From Chelatococcus caeni (GTDB taxonomy: Bacteria > Pseudomonadota > Alphaproteobacteria > Rhizobiales > Beijerinckiaceae), in the NCBI RefSeq assembly GCF_014196925.1, contig NZ_JACIEN010000008.1, positions 62,001 to 126,000 on the forward strand: a stretch of DNA of 64,000 bases. Reading direction: 5' to 3'. A program made the position numbers and the translations under genes. Under the pieces are notes generated by a model. It was given only the letters and a program-made list of their open reading frames with translations. It did not search any database and was not told where the DNA came from. This document shows, piece by piece, positions 33,407 through 42,085 of the stretch. How positions within the stretch are numbered: the stretch's first letter is position 1; each line of letters starts with the position of its first letter.

Positions 33407-35676
33407 GCGGCCGAGGCCGGCCGTGCCCCGCGGCGCGTGCGCCACCAGTGCCAGCCGAGCACCACGGCCGCGAGCGCGAAGCCGATCTCGTCGGTCATCG
33501 ACAAGGCCGCGAAGAGCGACAGCGCGGCGATGGTCGCGACGACGCGCTCCCATGTCTGCAGCGGCAACCAGAGGTAGCCGATGGAGGCGATGCCCCACAG
33601 GCCGATGGCGAGGCCGGTCTTGAAGATCATGTAGCTGACGTCGAGCCAGTAGGCGGCGCCCGAGAGGCCCGCCACCGGCTGCAGCATCAGCGCCGGATCG
33701 TAGACCGCCATGTAGGGGATGACGAAGCCGGGCAGCGCGATGCGCAGCGCCTGGAAGCCGATGCGGAAGCCGTTGTCCTTGGCGATGGGAGCCGCCGCGA
33801 AGGCGGCGAGCGCCACCGGCGGCGTCAGGTCCGCCATGATGCCGAAGTAGAACACGAACATGTGGCTGACGATCAGCGGCACGCCGAGCTCGAGCAGCGC
33901 CGGCGCCGCCAGCGACGAGGTGATGATGTAGTTCGGGATGGTCGGGATGCCCATGCCGAGCAGCAGGCTCACGAACATCGTCAGCACCAGCGACAGCGCG
34001 AGCGAGCCCTTGCCAATGGACACGACCCAGTTGCCGAAGATGGTGCCGATGCCCGTCAGCGTCATCGTGCCGATGACGATGCCGACGACGGCGCAGGCGA
34101 GGCCCACGGGCAGCGCCTGGCGGGCACCCTCGGCGAGCGCGTCGCGGCACGCCGCCAGCGTCTCGACGCCGCCGCGCACGAAGAGGCTGGCGACCACGAG
34201 GACGGCGACGAGGCCGAGGATGACGAGGACGCCCCAGATCAGGAAAGTCGCGGCGAGAAGACCGAGGCCGACCCAGAACACGACGCGCACCACCTCGTGC
34301 ACGAGACCGGCCGCGACGGCCGCCCCGAGGATCAGCACCACCGTGAGGGCAAGCCCGACCGAGCCCGAGAAGAGAGGCGTATAGCCGGCGAAGAGGAGGT
34401 AGACGAGCACCGCCAGCGGCAGCACCAGGTACCACTTCGAGGTGAAGGCCTTGAAGGCGTTGGGCAGCTCCGCCTTCGGCATGCCGGTGAGCCCGCAGCG
34501 TCCGGCCTCCAGATGCACGGCCCAGAAGGCCGAGGCGAAATAGAGGACGGCGGGCACGACGGCGGCCTGCACCACCTCGGCATAGGGCACGCCGATGGTC
34601 TCGGCCATGATGAAGGCGACCGCGCCCATGACCGGCGGCATGATCTGCCCGCCCATCGAGGCCGTCGCCTCGACGCCGCCGGCGAAGGCGGACCGGTAGC
34701 CGAAGCGCTTCATGAGCGGGATGGTGAACTGCCCCGTCGAGACGACATTGGCGACCCCCGAGCCGGAGATGGTCCCCATCAGCGCCGAGGAGAAGACGGA
34801 CACCTTGGCCGGACCGCCGCGGGCGCCGCCGAAGAGCCCCATCGCCACGTCCGTGAAGAGCTGAATCATCCCCGCCCGCTCCAGGAAGGAGCCGAACAGG
34901 ATGAACAGGAAGATGTAGGTCGCCGACACGGCCGTCGGCACCGCATAGAGCCCCTCGGTGCCGAAGGACATGTGCTCGACGACCTGCTCGAGCGTGTAGC
35001 CGCGATGGTCGAAGGGCGCCGGCAGGTAGTTTCCAAAGAGGCAGTAGGCGAGGAAGATCCCCGCCACGATCGGCAGGGCCGGCCCCATCACGCGCCAGAC
35101 GAGGACGAACAGGATGACGATGGCGGCGATGCCGACGACGAAATCCGACGGGATGAGCTCGCCCGCGCGCACCACGAGGTCGAAATAGAAGACCCAGTGG
35201 TAGAGCCCGACGAGGAAGCCGCCGATGCCGAGCGCCCAGGCGATCGCGCGGCCCCACGGCGTCTGCGAGCGGTGCATGGCGAGGAGGCCGCCGGCGACGA
35301 GGCAGAGAAAGCCGACGTGGATGGTGCGCACGATCTGGCTCGGCACGCCGCCGCCGAATCGCGACAGCAGCACCATCGTCAGGGCGAGCGGCACGAAGGC
35401 ATAGAGCGCCTCGGCGACCGGGCGGCCGCGCGCGGCATCGACCGCGATCTTCACGGCCCACAGGGCGAAGACGGCGCCGGTGACGACGATGAGGTCGACG
35501 CCCGGCAGGAAATCGCGGTCGAGCGGGATGCCGAAGGCCGTGACGATCTGGAAGAAGGAGAACGCGACGGCGATCCAGAAGAGGATCCGGGCCGTCGCAC
35601 CGGCGCCGAACCCCTCGGGCATCCCGTGTTCGGCGTTCACCGTCGCTGCAGCCTCACGGCCGGCCGTTTCTGCCAT
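33403..35676 (-). CDS. TRAP transporter permease, fused 4TM/12TM (DctQM)
   Basis: A 757-residue inner-membrane protein combining the small and large permeases of a TAXI-type TRAP transporter, with around 18-20 membrane segments. Marks: FVPLALTMVLLSRFGGG and GVLLAMHRSQTPW-like regions early, FGSFLERAGMIQLFTDVAMGLFGGARGGPAKVSVFSSALMGTISGSGVANVVSTG, and AFAGGVEATASMGGQIMPPVMGAVAFIMAE. Downstream of the binding-protein gene on the same strand, separated by a terminator-like hairpin. Imports an organic solute with sodium or proton coupling; substrate not determinable. Confidence 0.93.
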   Translation of the reverse strand: MAETAGREAAATVNAEHGMPEGFGAGATARILFWIAVAFSFFQIVTAFGIPLDRDFLPGVDLIVVTGAVFALWAVKIAVDAARGRPVAEALYAFVPLALTMVLLSRFGGGVPSQIVRTIHVGFLCLVAGGLLAMHRSQTPWGRAIAWALGIGGFLVGLYHWVFYFDLVVRAGELIPSDFVVGIAAIVILFVLVWRVMGPALPIVAGIFLAYCLFGNYLPAPFDHRGYTLEQVVEHMSFGTEGLYAVPTAVSATYIFLFILFGSFLERAGMIQLFTDVAMGLFGGARGGPAKVSVFSSALMGTISGSGVANVVSTGQFTIPLMKRFGYRSAFAGGVEATASMGGQIMPPVMGAVAFIMAETIGVPYAEVVQAAVVPAVLYFASAFWAVHLEAGRCGLTGMPKAELPNAFKAFTSKWYLVLPLAVLVYLLFAGYTPLFSGSVGLALTVVLILGAAVAAGLVHEVVRVVFWVGLGLLAATFLIWGVLVILGLVAVLVVASLFVRGGVETLAACRDALAEGARQALPVGLACAVVGIVIGTMTLTGIGTIFGNWVVSIGKGSLALSLVLTMFVSLLLGMGIPTIPNYIITSSLAAPALLELGVPLIVSHMFVFYFGIMADLTPPVALAAFAAAPIAKDNGFRIGFQALRIALPGFVIPYMAVYDPALMLQPVAGLSGAAYWLDVSYMIFKTGLAIGLWGIASIGYLWLPLQTWERVVATIAALSLFAALSMTDEIGFALAAVVLGWHWWRTRRGARPASAA

Positions 35677-35878
35677 TGTCTACTCCCGAAGCGAAGCACC
35701 CGCCCCTGTTCGCGGCGCGTGCCGCGGCCGTGGGAGAGCGCCAGTACCCTTCTTCCCGACACGGCCCGCGCCTGCCGGTTTTCGTGCGCCGTCTCAACAC
35801 CACCCATGCCGAATTTGCAAGGGCCCGATGCCGCGAACGAATATCGCCGCAGCGTGGGGGAGCACGAAACAAGCCATG

Positions 35879-35905
35879 AAAAAAGCGGGCGCAGGGCCCG
35901 CTTTT
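35879..35905 (-). terminator. Intrinsic terminator after the TAXI binding-protein gene
   Basis: Arms AAAAGCGGGC / GCCCGCTTTT with a 5-base loop; on the minus strand the stem is followed by six T. It sits 25 bases after the binding-protein stop and before the permease, so most transcripts would end here and the permease would be made at a lower level, as usual for binding-protein/permease pairs. The A/T flanks make it usable in both directions. Confidence 0.75.
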
Positions 35906-35929
35906 CCACCGTGCCGTCCGTCGAACGGC

Positions 35930-36892
35930 TTATTGGGACACGCCCTTTTCCTTGAAGAAGCGCTCTGCGCCCGGGTGGAGCGGCACCGGCATGCCGCCGA
36001 GGGCGTCCTCGATCTTGATCGCCTTGGCCGCGCTGTGGGCCGCCGCGAGCTGGTCGAGGTTCTCGTAGATCGTCTTCGTCATCGCATAGGCGAGATCGTC
36101 GGAGACATCCTCGCGGGTGACGAGGAAGTTGACGACCGCAGCGGTCGGCACGTCGCCCGCCTGGCCGTTGTAGGTGCCCGCCGGGATCGTGCCGGCGATG
36201 TAGGGCGCGCCGACCTTCTCGACCACGTCGGCCGGGATCTCCACGACCGTGATGTCGACCGAGGCGGCGAGGTCGCGGATCGAGGCGACGCCGAGGCCGG
36301 CCGACTGCAGCGTGGCGTCGAGCTGGCGGTTCTTCATCAGCTCGACCGATTCGGCGAAGGGCAGGTACTCCACCTTGCCGAGATCGTTGTAGCCGAGGCC
36401 GGCCGCCTCCAGGATGGCGCGGGCGTTGAGCTCGGTGCCCGACTTCGGCGCGCCGACCGACAGGCGCTTGCCCTTGAGGTCGGCCAGGGTCTTGATGCCC
36501 GATTCCTTGGACGCGACGATCTGGATGTAGTTGGGATAGATCGCGGTGATGCCGCGCAGCTTGTCGAGCTTGCCCTTGAAGCCGGCTTCCGTATCGCCTT
36601 CCCAGGCCAGCTTGACGCTGTCACCGAGCGCGAAGGCGATTTCGCCCTTGCCCTGCTGCAGCAGGTTGAGGTTCTCGACCGAGGCCTTGGTCGCCTGCAC
36701 CGACGGCCGGGTGTCCGGGATCTTCTCCGCATAGATCTTCGACAGGGCGACGCCGAGCGGATAGTACACGCCCGAGGTGCCGCCGGTGAGCACGTTGATG
36801 AACTCGGCCGAGCGGGCCGGCAGGCTCGAAGCCATCAGCACAGCCGTGAGTGCCGCAGCTCCTGCAGTCATCGTCTTCATGAAGCGACGCAT
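35930..36892 (-). CDS. TAXI family TRAP transporter solute-binding protein
   Basis: A 320-residue periplasmic protein with a signal (about 1-28, ...SSLPARSAEF) and the TAXI fold: INVLTGGTSGVYYPLGVALSKIYAEKIP, ENLNLLQQGKGEIAFALGDSV, LKGKRLSVGAPKSGTELNARAIL, and VVNFLVTREDVSDDLAYAMTKTIYENL. ATG 36892 stands after GGGAGGAGGGAAG, a strong ribosome site. TAXI proteins bind small carboxylates such as 2-oxoglutarate or glutamate in studied cases. Works with the fused permease and DUF1850 protein downstream. Confidence 0.94.
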   Translation of the reverse strand: MRRFMKTMTAGAAALTAVLMASSLPARSAEFINVLTGGTSGVYYPLGVALSKIYAEKIPDTRPSVQATKASVENLNLLQQGKGEIAFALGDSVKLAWEGDTEAGFKGKLDKLRGITAIYPNYIQIVASKESGIKTLADLKGKRLSVGAPKSGTELNARAILEAAGLGYNDLGKVEYLPFAESVELMKNRQLDATLQSAGLGVASIRDLAASVDITVVEIPADVVEKVGAPYIAGTIPAGTYNGQAGDVPTAAVVNFLVTREDVSDDLAYAMTKTIYENLDQLAAAHSAAKAIKIEDALGGMPVPLHPGAERFFKEKGVSQ

Positions 36893-36922
36893 CTTCCCTC
36901 CTCCCGGAATGCGTTGAGCGGA

Positions 36923-36942
36923 CGCGGCCTCGCGAGGCCGCG
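36923..36942. promoter_or_regulatory. Perfect 20-bp palindrome upstream of the TAXI gene
   Basis: CGCGGCCTCG followed directly by its own complement CGAGGCCGCG, with no spacer, 31 bases upstream of the TAXI start. As RNA the arms would have to leave a loop, so a duplex binding site is as likely as a leader hairpin. Confidence 0.4.
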
Positions 36943-37148
36943 CCACCATCGGGTTCAGAGTTATCCATGGCGACGGCAGCAAGCTCAAGTCTTCAGCGCC
37001 GGAAGCGCACGGTTTTCGCCATTCCCCCGCCATCTTCCCCGCGATAACCCAATCATGCCGTTGCCGCCTTGCGGGGATGACAAGGCGGCACCGCGGCACC
37101 ACATGGCCTGAGAGCCCGACCCACGACGCCACAACGAGCGCCCGACGC

Positions 37149-38732
37149 ATGATCGACAGACGTACGCTTCTTGCTTCCGCTGCCGCCACCGCCGGCCTTG
37201 CGGCAACGGGATTTGCCCCAGCCGCGCTCGCGGCCCAGGGCCTGAAGTTCGGCAACGAGGCACCGTTCTCCTTCGACGCGCTCGTGGCGCGGGCCGAAGC
37301 AATGGCCAAGCGCCCCTACAAGGCCCCGCCGGCGCCGCCGTCCGACATCCTCGAGCGCATCGACTACGACGCCCACGGCAAGATCCGCTTCAAGCCCGAC
37401 TATGCGCTCTTCGCCGATGGGCCCGGCCAGTTCCCCGTCACCTTCTTCCACCTCGGCCGCTACTTCCAGAGCCCGGTGCGCATGCATGTCGTCGCCAACG
37501 GCAAGGCGCGCGAGATCGTCTACGACGAGCGCTATTTCGACATGCCGGCGGACAGTCCGGCGCATGAACTGCCGGCCGGATCGGGCTTCGCGGGCTTCCG
37601 CTTCCAGGAAAGCCGCTTCGGCACCGATCCGAAGCGCGACTGGCGCGGCAACGACTGGGTCGCCTTCCTCGGTGCCTCCTACTTCCGCGCCATCGGCGCC
37701 CTCTACCAGTACGGCCTGTCGGCGCGCGGCATCGCGCTCGAGGTGGCCGTCGCCGGCAAGCCGGAGGAATTTCCCGCCTTCACCCACGTCTATTTCGACA
37801 CGCCGGCGGACGGCAGCGACACGGTCACGGTCTGCTGCCTGCTGGACGGGCCGAGCATCTCCGGCGCCTACCGCTTCGTCATGCAGCGCGGCGAGGGCGT
37901 GCTGATGGATATCGACAGCACGCTCTTCCTGCGCAGCGACGTCACCCGCTTCGGCCTGGCGCCCCTGACGTCGATGTACTGGTACTCGGAGACCGTGAAG
38001 CCGACGGCCGTCGACTGGCGCCCGGAGATCCACGATTCCGACGGCCTTGCCCTGTGGACCGGGGCCGGCGAGCACATCTGGCGGCCGCTCAACAATCCGC
38101 CGCGCACCATCGCCTCCGCCTTCCAGGACGAGAACCCGCGCGGCTTCGGCCTCCTGCAGCGCGACCGCGCCTTCGACCACTATCTCGACGGCGTCTTCTA
38201 CGACCGGCGGCCGAGCCTGTGGGTGGAGCCGAAGGGCGACTGGGGCAAGGGCGCCGTCGAGCTCATCGAGATCCCGACGGACGACGAGATCCACGACAAC
38301 ATCGTCGCCATGTGGGTGCCGCGCGAGCCTGCGAAGGCGGGCACGCGCCACGACCTCTCCTACCGCCTGCACTGGCTCGCCGACGAGCCCTTTCCGACGA
38401 CCCTCGGCCGCTGCGTCGCCACGCGCCTCGGCAACGGCGGCCAGCCGGGCCAGCCGCGCCCGGCGGGCGTGCGCAAGTTCATGCTCGAGTTCCGCGGCCC
38501 GCCGCTCGCGACCATTCCCTTCGGCGAGGAGCCCGAGCCCGTGCTCTGGGCCTCGCGCGGCAGCTTCTCCTACATCCTCGCCGAGGCCCTGCCCAACGAC
38601 GTGCCCGGCCACTGGCGCGTGCAGTTCGACCTCACCGTCGAGGGCACCGAGCCGGTCGAGATGCGCTGCTTCCTGAAGCTCGGCGACCAGGTGCTGACCG
38701 AGACCTGGCTCTACCAGTACCACCCGTTCTGA
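37149..38732 (+). CDS. Periplasmic glucan biosynthesis protein (MdoG/OpgG/OpgD family)
   Basis: A 527-residue exported protein. A twin-arginine signal (IDRRTLLASAAATAGLAATGF) is followed by the MdoG domain: LKFGNEAPFSFDALVARAEAMAKRPY, YDAHGKIRFKPDYALFADGPGQFPVTFFHLGRYFQSPV, SYFRAIGALYQYGLSARGIAL, TSMYWYSETVKPTAVDWRPEIHDSDGLALWTGAGEHIWRPLNNPP. The domain aids synthesis or branching of osmoregulated periplasmic glucans. Tat export is typical of the OpgD-like branch. No glucosyltransferase (mdoH) gene adjoins. ATG 37149 places the RR pair correctly. Divergent from the TAXI gene. Confidence 0.92.
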   Translation: MIDRRTLLASAAATAGLAATGFAPAALAAQGLKFGNEAPFSFDALVARAEAMAKRPYKAPPAPPSDILERIDYDAHGKIRFKPDYALFADGPGQFPVTFFHLGRYFQSPVRMHVVANGKAREIVYDERYFDMPADSPAHELPAGSGFAGFRFQESRFGTDPKRDWRGNDWVAFLGASYFRAIGALYQYGLSARGIALEVAVAGKPEEFPAFTHVYFDTPADGSDTVTVCCLLDGPSISGAYRFVMQRGEGVLMDIDSTLFLRSDVTRFGLAPLTSMYWYSETVKPTAVDWRPEIHDSDGLALWTGAGEHIWRPLNNPPRTIASAFQDENPRGFGLLQRDRAFDHYLDGVFYDRRPSLWVEPKGDWGKGAVELIEIPTDDEIHDNIVAMWVPREPAKAGTRHDLSYRLHWLADEPFPTTLGRCVATRLGNGGQPGQPRPAGVRKFMLEFRGPPLATIPFGEEPEPVLWASRGSFSYILAEALPNDVPGHWRVQFDLTVEGTEPVEMRCFLKLGDQVLTETWLYQYHPF

Positions 38733-38764
38733 GCGGCAGCGGGGCCCCCCGCACAACCCCGTTT

Positions 38765-38809
38765 CCCGGACGCATCGAGCGAAGCGGAATGCGAGCCGGG
38801 ATCCAGCGC
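38765..38809. repeat. Structured GGAATGCGAGCC repeat, copy 1
   Basis: A 45-base unit sharing about 39 positions with 38938-38983: both read GGACGCAT.GAGCG..AGCGGAATGCGAGCCGG.ATCCAGCGC. The terminal stem is CCCGG/CCGGG here and GCCGG/CCGGC in copy 2, a compensatory change that points to selection for a hairpin. Lies in the gene-free gap 38733-39090 behind mdoG. Confidence 0.65.
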
Positions 38810-38937
38810 ATGATCGGCCGAAGGCACCGTGTGAATAGGCCCCGGCTCAGCACCGCATCATTTCATGCTGCGGTGCGTCCGGGGCACGAGGGTGTGTGGG
38901 GGGCTGGAGCGCGTGCCGGACGAGCGCAGCCTCGTTT

Positions 38938-38983
38938 GCCGGACGCATGGAGCGTGAGCGGAATGCGAGCCGGCATCCAGCGC
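38938..38983. repeat. Structured GGAATGCGAGCC repeat, copy 2
   Basis: Partner of 38765-38809 in the same orientation about 170 bases on. A shared TGCGTCCGG-like piece in opposite orientation (about 38869-38880) lies between them, so the two copies may bracket a degenerate third. Confidence 0.6.
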
Positions 38984-39065
38984 TTGAAACGCGCCGAGGG
39001 CGCCGAACCATGATGTCCCCGGAACATTCCCCAGCGGCGCCCTGACGCGGCCCCGCATGCTTGCA

Positions 39066-39082
39066 ATGTTATAGTAGAACAT
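39066..39082. promoter_or_regulatory. Zur-type zinc-responsive operator
   Basis: Imperfect 17-bp dyad ATGTTATAGTAGAACAT: perfect ATGTT/AACAT ends and TA-rich middle, within an AT-rich island in a GC-rich genome. This matches the general form of alphaproteobacterial Zur boxes (TGTTAT..ATAACA) and stands 8 bases before the ATG of the His-rich microprotein that heads the znu operon. Zinc-bound Zur would block transcription from here. No zur gene lies in the window. Confidence 0.65.
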
Positions 39083-39090
39083 CTAATTCA

Positions 39091-39252
39091 ATGGTCATGA
39101 CGCATTCGCACGCGCATCGCCACCACCATCACCATGCCGAAGCGGCGCAGCCGACCATGTCGCTGCTGCGCATGTCGGCGCTGACGCGCCTTGCCGGCGC
39201 GGGTGCGGTGCTCGTGCTGCTGTGGATCGCCGTCCTGTCCGTGCTGGATTGA
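39091..39252 (+). CDS. His-rich single-pass membrane microprotein heading the zinc operon
   Basis: 53 residues (51 if started at the ATG at 39097). The N-terminal tail is THSHAHRHHHHHAE with eight His in eleven residues, followed by a short linker and one membrane helix near residues 30-51 (LAGAGAVLVLLWIAVLSVL), ending abruptly with a Asp. It begins 8 bases after the Zur-type box and ends 4 bases before znuC, so it is the first cistron of the operon. It could bind Zn or other metal at the membrane face and pass it to the transporter. No named family recognised. Confidence 0.7.
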   Translation: MVMTHSHAHRHHHHHAEAAQPTMSLLRMSALTRLAGAGAVLVLLWIAVLSVLD

Positions 39253-39256
39253 GCCC

Positions 39257-40030
39257 ATGACCGATGCCGCGCGCACAAGCGACGCCATCCGCTTCGAGAA
39301 CCTGACGCTCGGCTACGACCGGCATCCGGCCGTGCACCATCTCGACGGCGCCTTGGCGAGCGGCAGCCTGACGGCTGTCGTCGGGCCGAACGGCGCCGGC
39401 AAGTCCACCCTGCTCAAGGGCATCGTGGGGGCGCTGCCGCCGTTGTCCGGCCATATCCGCCTGTCGCTCGGCACGCCGCGCGGGGCCAAGGCCCGCATCG
39501 CCTATCTGCCGCAGGCGGCCGACATCGACCGCAGCTTCCCCATCACCGTCTACGACCTCGTCTGCGTCGGGCTGTGGAGCCGCGCCGGCCTGTTCGGCGG
39601 CATCGGCCGCAAGGACCGGGTGCGGATCGAGGAGGCGCTCGCCGCCGTCGGCCTCACCGGCTTCGAGAAGCGCACCATCGGCACGCTCTCCGGCGGGCAG
39701 ATGCAGCGGGCGCTCTTTGCCCGCCTCCTGCTGCAGGATGCCGACATCATCCTGCTCGACGAGCCCTTCACCGCCATCGACGCCCGCACCACGGCGGACC
39801 TTCTCGCCCTCGTGCGCCGCTGGCACGACGAGGGGCGCACGGTCGTCGCCGTGCTGCACGACATGGAGATGGTGCGCCAGGCCTTCCCGCGCACGCTCCT
39901 GCTGGCGCGCGAGCCGGTGGCCTGGGGCGAGACGGACGAGGTGCTGACGGCCGAGAACCTGCTGCGGGCCCGCCACCTCGTCGAGGCCTTCGACACGCAT
40001 GCGCCGATCTGCGCACGCGACGCGGCCTGA
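39257..40030 (+). CDS. znuC: Zinc ABC transporter ATP-binding protein
   Basis: 257-residue cytoplasmic ATPase of a cluster A-I metal importer. Walker A GPNGAGKSTLLKGIVG near residue 49, Q-loop YLPQAADIDRSFPITVYDLV, signature LSGGQMQRALFARLLLQ, Walker B IILLDEPFTAID, and H-loop VAVLHDMEMVRQAF are all intact. The IDRSFPITV.. text is typical of Zn/Mn-type ATPases. Transcribed with the microprotein gene upstream and znuB downstream (6-base gap). Zinc rather than manganese is inferred from the Zur-type box and His-rich partners. Confidence 0.92.
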   Translation: MTDAARTSDAIRFENLTLGYDRHPAVHHLDGALASGSLTAVVGPNGAGKSTLLKGIVGALPPLSGHIRLSLGTPRGAKARIAYLPQAADIDRSFPITVYDLVCVGLWSRAGLFGGIGRKDRVRIEEALAAVGLTGFEKRTIGTLSGGQMQRALFARLLLQDADIILLDEPFTAIDARTTADLLALVRRWHDEGRTVVAVLHDMEMVRQAFPRTLLLAREPVAWGETDEVLTAENLLRARHLVEAFDTHAPICARDAA

Positions 40031-40036
40031 GCGGCG

Positions 40037-40906
40037 ATGCTCTACGACCTTCTCATCGACCCCTTCGTGGAATTCGATTTCATGCGCCGGGCCCTCGTCG
40101 GGGCCGCCGCCCTTGCCTTGTCGGGCGGCCCGGTCGGCGTCTTCCTGATGCTGCGCCGCATGAGCCTGACGGGCGACGCGATGGCCCATGCCATCCTGCC
40201 CGGTGCCGCCGTCGGCTTCCTCCTCTACGGCCTGTCGCTGCCGGCGATGACCATCGGCGGGCTCGCCGCCGGCTTCGCGGTGGCGCTCGCCGCGGGCCTC
40301 GTCGCGCGCACGACGGCGCTGAAGGAGGACGCGGCCCTCGCCGCCTTCTACCTCATCTCGCTCGCACTCGGCGTGACGCTCGTCTCGCTGCGCGGCTCCA
40401 ATGTCGACCTGCTGCACGTCCTCTTCGGCACGGTGCTCGCGCTCGACGATGCGACGCTCCTGCTCGTCGCCGGCATCGCCACCGTGACCCTCGCCGCCCT
40501 GGCGGTCCTCTACCGGCCGCTGGTGCTGGAATGCGTCGATCCAGGTTTCCTGCGCTCGGTGAGCCGCGCGGGAGCCGTCGCGCATCTCGCCTTCCTCGCG
40601 CTCGTCGTGATCAATCTCGTCGGCGGCTTTCACGCCCTCGGCACCCTGCTCGCCGTCGGCATGATGATGCTGCCGGCCGCGAGCGCCCGCTTCTGGAGCG
40701 GCGACATCACCGTGATGATCGGCGTCTCCACGCTCGTCGGCATGCTGTCCGGCGCGGCCGGGCTCATCCTGTCCTACCACACCGGCCTGCCGGCCGGCCC
40801 GTCCATCATCCTCGTCGCGGGCGGCGCCTATATCGCCTCGCTCTTCGTCGGCCCCGTCGACGGCCTCCTGTGGCGCCTCGTGCCGGGACGACATCTCGAA
40901 GCCTGA
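40037..40906 (+). CDS. znuB: Zinc ABC transporter permease
   Basis: 289-residue inner-membrane permease with eight to nine helices. Family marks: FMRRALVGAAALALSGGPVGVFLMLRRMSLTGDAMAHAILPGAAVGFLL at the N-terminus, LKEDAALAAFYLISLALGVTLVSLRGSNVDLLHVLFGTVLAL in the middle, and GTLLAVGMMMLPAASARFW. Works as a homodimer with ZnuC and receives metal from ZnuA. Gap to znuA is 40 bases and includes a GGAGG site. Confidence 0.92.
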   Translation: MLYDLLIDPFVEFDFMRRALVGAAALALSGGPVGVFLMLRRMSLTGDAMAHAILPGAAVGFLLYGLSLPAMTIGGLAAGFAVALAAGLVARTTALKEDAALAAFYLISLALGVTLVSLRGSNVDLLHVLFGTVLALDDATLLLVAGIATVTLAALAVLYRPLVLECVDPGFLRSVSRAGAVAHLAFLALVVINLVGGFHALGTLLAVGMMMLPAASARFWSGDITVMIGVSTLVGMLSGAAGLILSYHTGLPAGPSIILVAGGAYIASLFVGPVDGLLWRLVPGRHLEA

Positions 40907-40946
40907 AAATCACCGCCGCCCCGCGGCGGGCTCTGGAGGATCAACC

Positions 40947-41942
40947 ATGCGCACCAGACGCAACGTTATATCAGCACTTACCGCCGCCGCTTTCTTGGCG
41001 CTGCCGCTCGCTCCTGCTGCCTTCGCGCAGCAGGCCGAGGCGCCCTCGAAGACGAAGGTCGTCGCCACCTTCTCCATCCTGGGCGATCTCGTGCGCGAGG
41101 TCGGCGGCGAGCGCATCGACCTCACCGTCCTCGTCGGGCCCAACGGCGATGCGCATGTCTATTCCCCTTCGCCCGCCGACGCCCGCAACCTCGCCGAGGC
41201 CAAGGTCATCTTCGTCAACGGCCTCAAGTTCGAAGGCTGGATCGACCGCTTGGTTCAGGCCTCCGGCACCAAGGCCACGGTCGTCGAGGCCGCGGCCGAG
41301 GTGAAGCCGCTGGAGATGGAGGACGACGGCCACGGTCATGGCCACGCGCATGGCCACGCCCACGGACACGGCCACGCCGACGAACACGACGAGAAGCACG
41401 CCCACGAGCATGGCGGGCTCGACCCGCACGCCTGGCAGGATGTGGCCAATGCGAAGCTCTATGTCGCGGCGATCCGCGACGGGCTCGCCGCCGCCGATCC
41501 GGCGGGCAAGGAGGCCTATGCCGCCAATGCCGAGGCCTATCTCGCCAGGCTCGATGCGCTCGAGGCCGAGGTCAAGGCGGCGGTCGAGGCCATCCCGCGC
41601 AACCGCCGCAAGGTCATCACCTCGCACGACGCCTTCGGTTATTTCGCGAGGGCCTACGGCCTCACCTTCATCGCCCCCCAGGGCGTCTCGACCGATGCGG
41701 AAGCCTCGGCCCGTGACGTCGGCCGCATCATCCGCCAGATCAAGCGCGACAAGATCCCCGCCGTCTTCCTCGAGAACGTCACCGATCCGCGCCTCGTCGA
41801 GCGCATCGCCAAGGAGACCGGCGCCAAGATCGGCGGCCGCCTCTATTCGGATGCCCTGTCGGATGAAAACGGCGCGGCGGGGACTTACATCGCCATGATG
41901 CAGCACAATATAAAGGCGCTGAACGCCGCCCTCGCCCGGTGA
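40947..41942 (+). CDS. znuA: Zinc ABC transporter periplasmic binding protein
   Basis: 331-residue cluster A-I metal-binding protein. Signal about 1-27 (...APAAFAQ). Metal ligands visible: His70 (NGDAHVYSP), His161 (LDPHAWQD), a His near 224 (ITSHDAFGYF) and an Asp in GGRLYSDALSD. A long flexible His/Asp loop occupies about residues 127-157, the hallmark of zinc (not manganese) members and thought to harvest Zn. Last of the znu genes; the COG0523 GTPase follows after 143 bases. Confidence 0.94.
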   Translation: MRTRRNVISALTAAAFLALPLAPAAFAQQAEAPSKTKVVATFSILGDLVREVGGERIDLTVLVGPNGDAHVYSPSPADARNLAEAKVIFVNGLKFEGWIDRLVQASGTKATVVEAAAEVKPLEMEDDGHGHGHAHGHAHGHGHADEHDEKHAHEHGGLDPHAWQDVANAKLYVAAIRDGLAAADPAGKEAYAANAEAYLARLDALEAEVKAAVEAIPRNRRKVITSHDAFGYFARAYGLTFIAPQGVSTDAEASARDVGRIIRQIKRDKIPAVFLENVTDPRLVERIAKETGAKIGGRLYSDALSDENGAAGTYIAMMQHNIKALNAALAR

Positions 41943-41962
41943 CGGTCGACGGCGGCCCGGCG

Positions 41963-42006
41963 GCGGTGCTAGGAGGGGGTGGAAAGCCCCGCATCCGGGG
42001 CACCGC
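41963..42006 (+). terminator. Nested hairpin between znuA and the COG0523 gene
   Basis: Outer arms GCGGTG / CACCGC enclose an inner hairpin GCCCC-GCATCC-GGGGC. It starts 20 bases after the znuA stop and is followed by CTTTCGCG rather than a proper T-run. It may attenuate readthrough from the znu operon into the GTPase gene. Confidence 0.4.
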
Positions 42007-42085
42007 CTTTCGCGAGGTCTGATCACGCCCGTGCGGCAGGGTCCGTCAGGATCGGGCTGCGCCCGGCGTTCCTTGGAGCCCATCT

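Noticed and set aside
41943-42085. Second Zur box in front of the COG0523 GTPase gene
   Set aside because: The gap is GC-rich throughout with no TGTTAT..ATAACA-like dyad; readthrough from the znu operon is the simpler reading.
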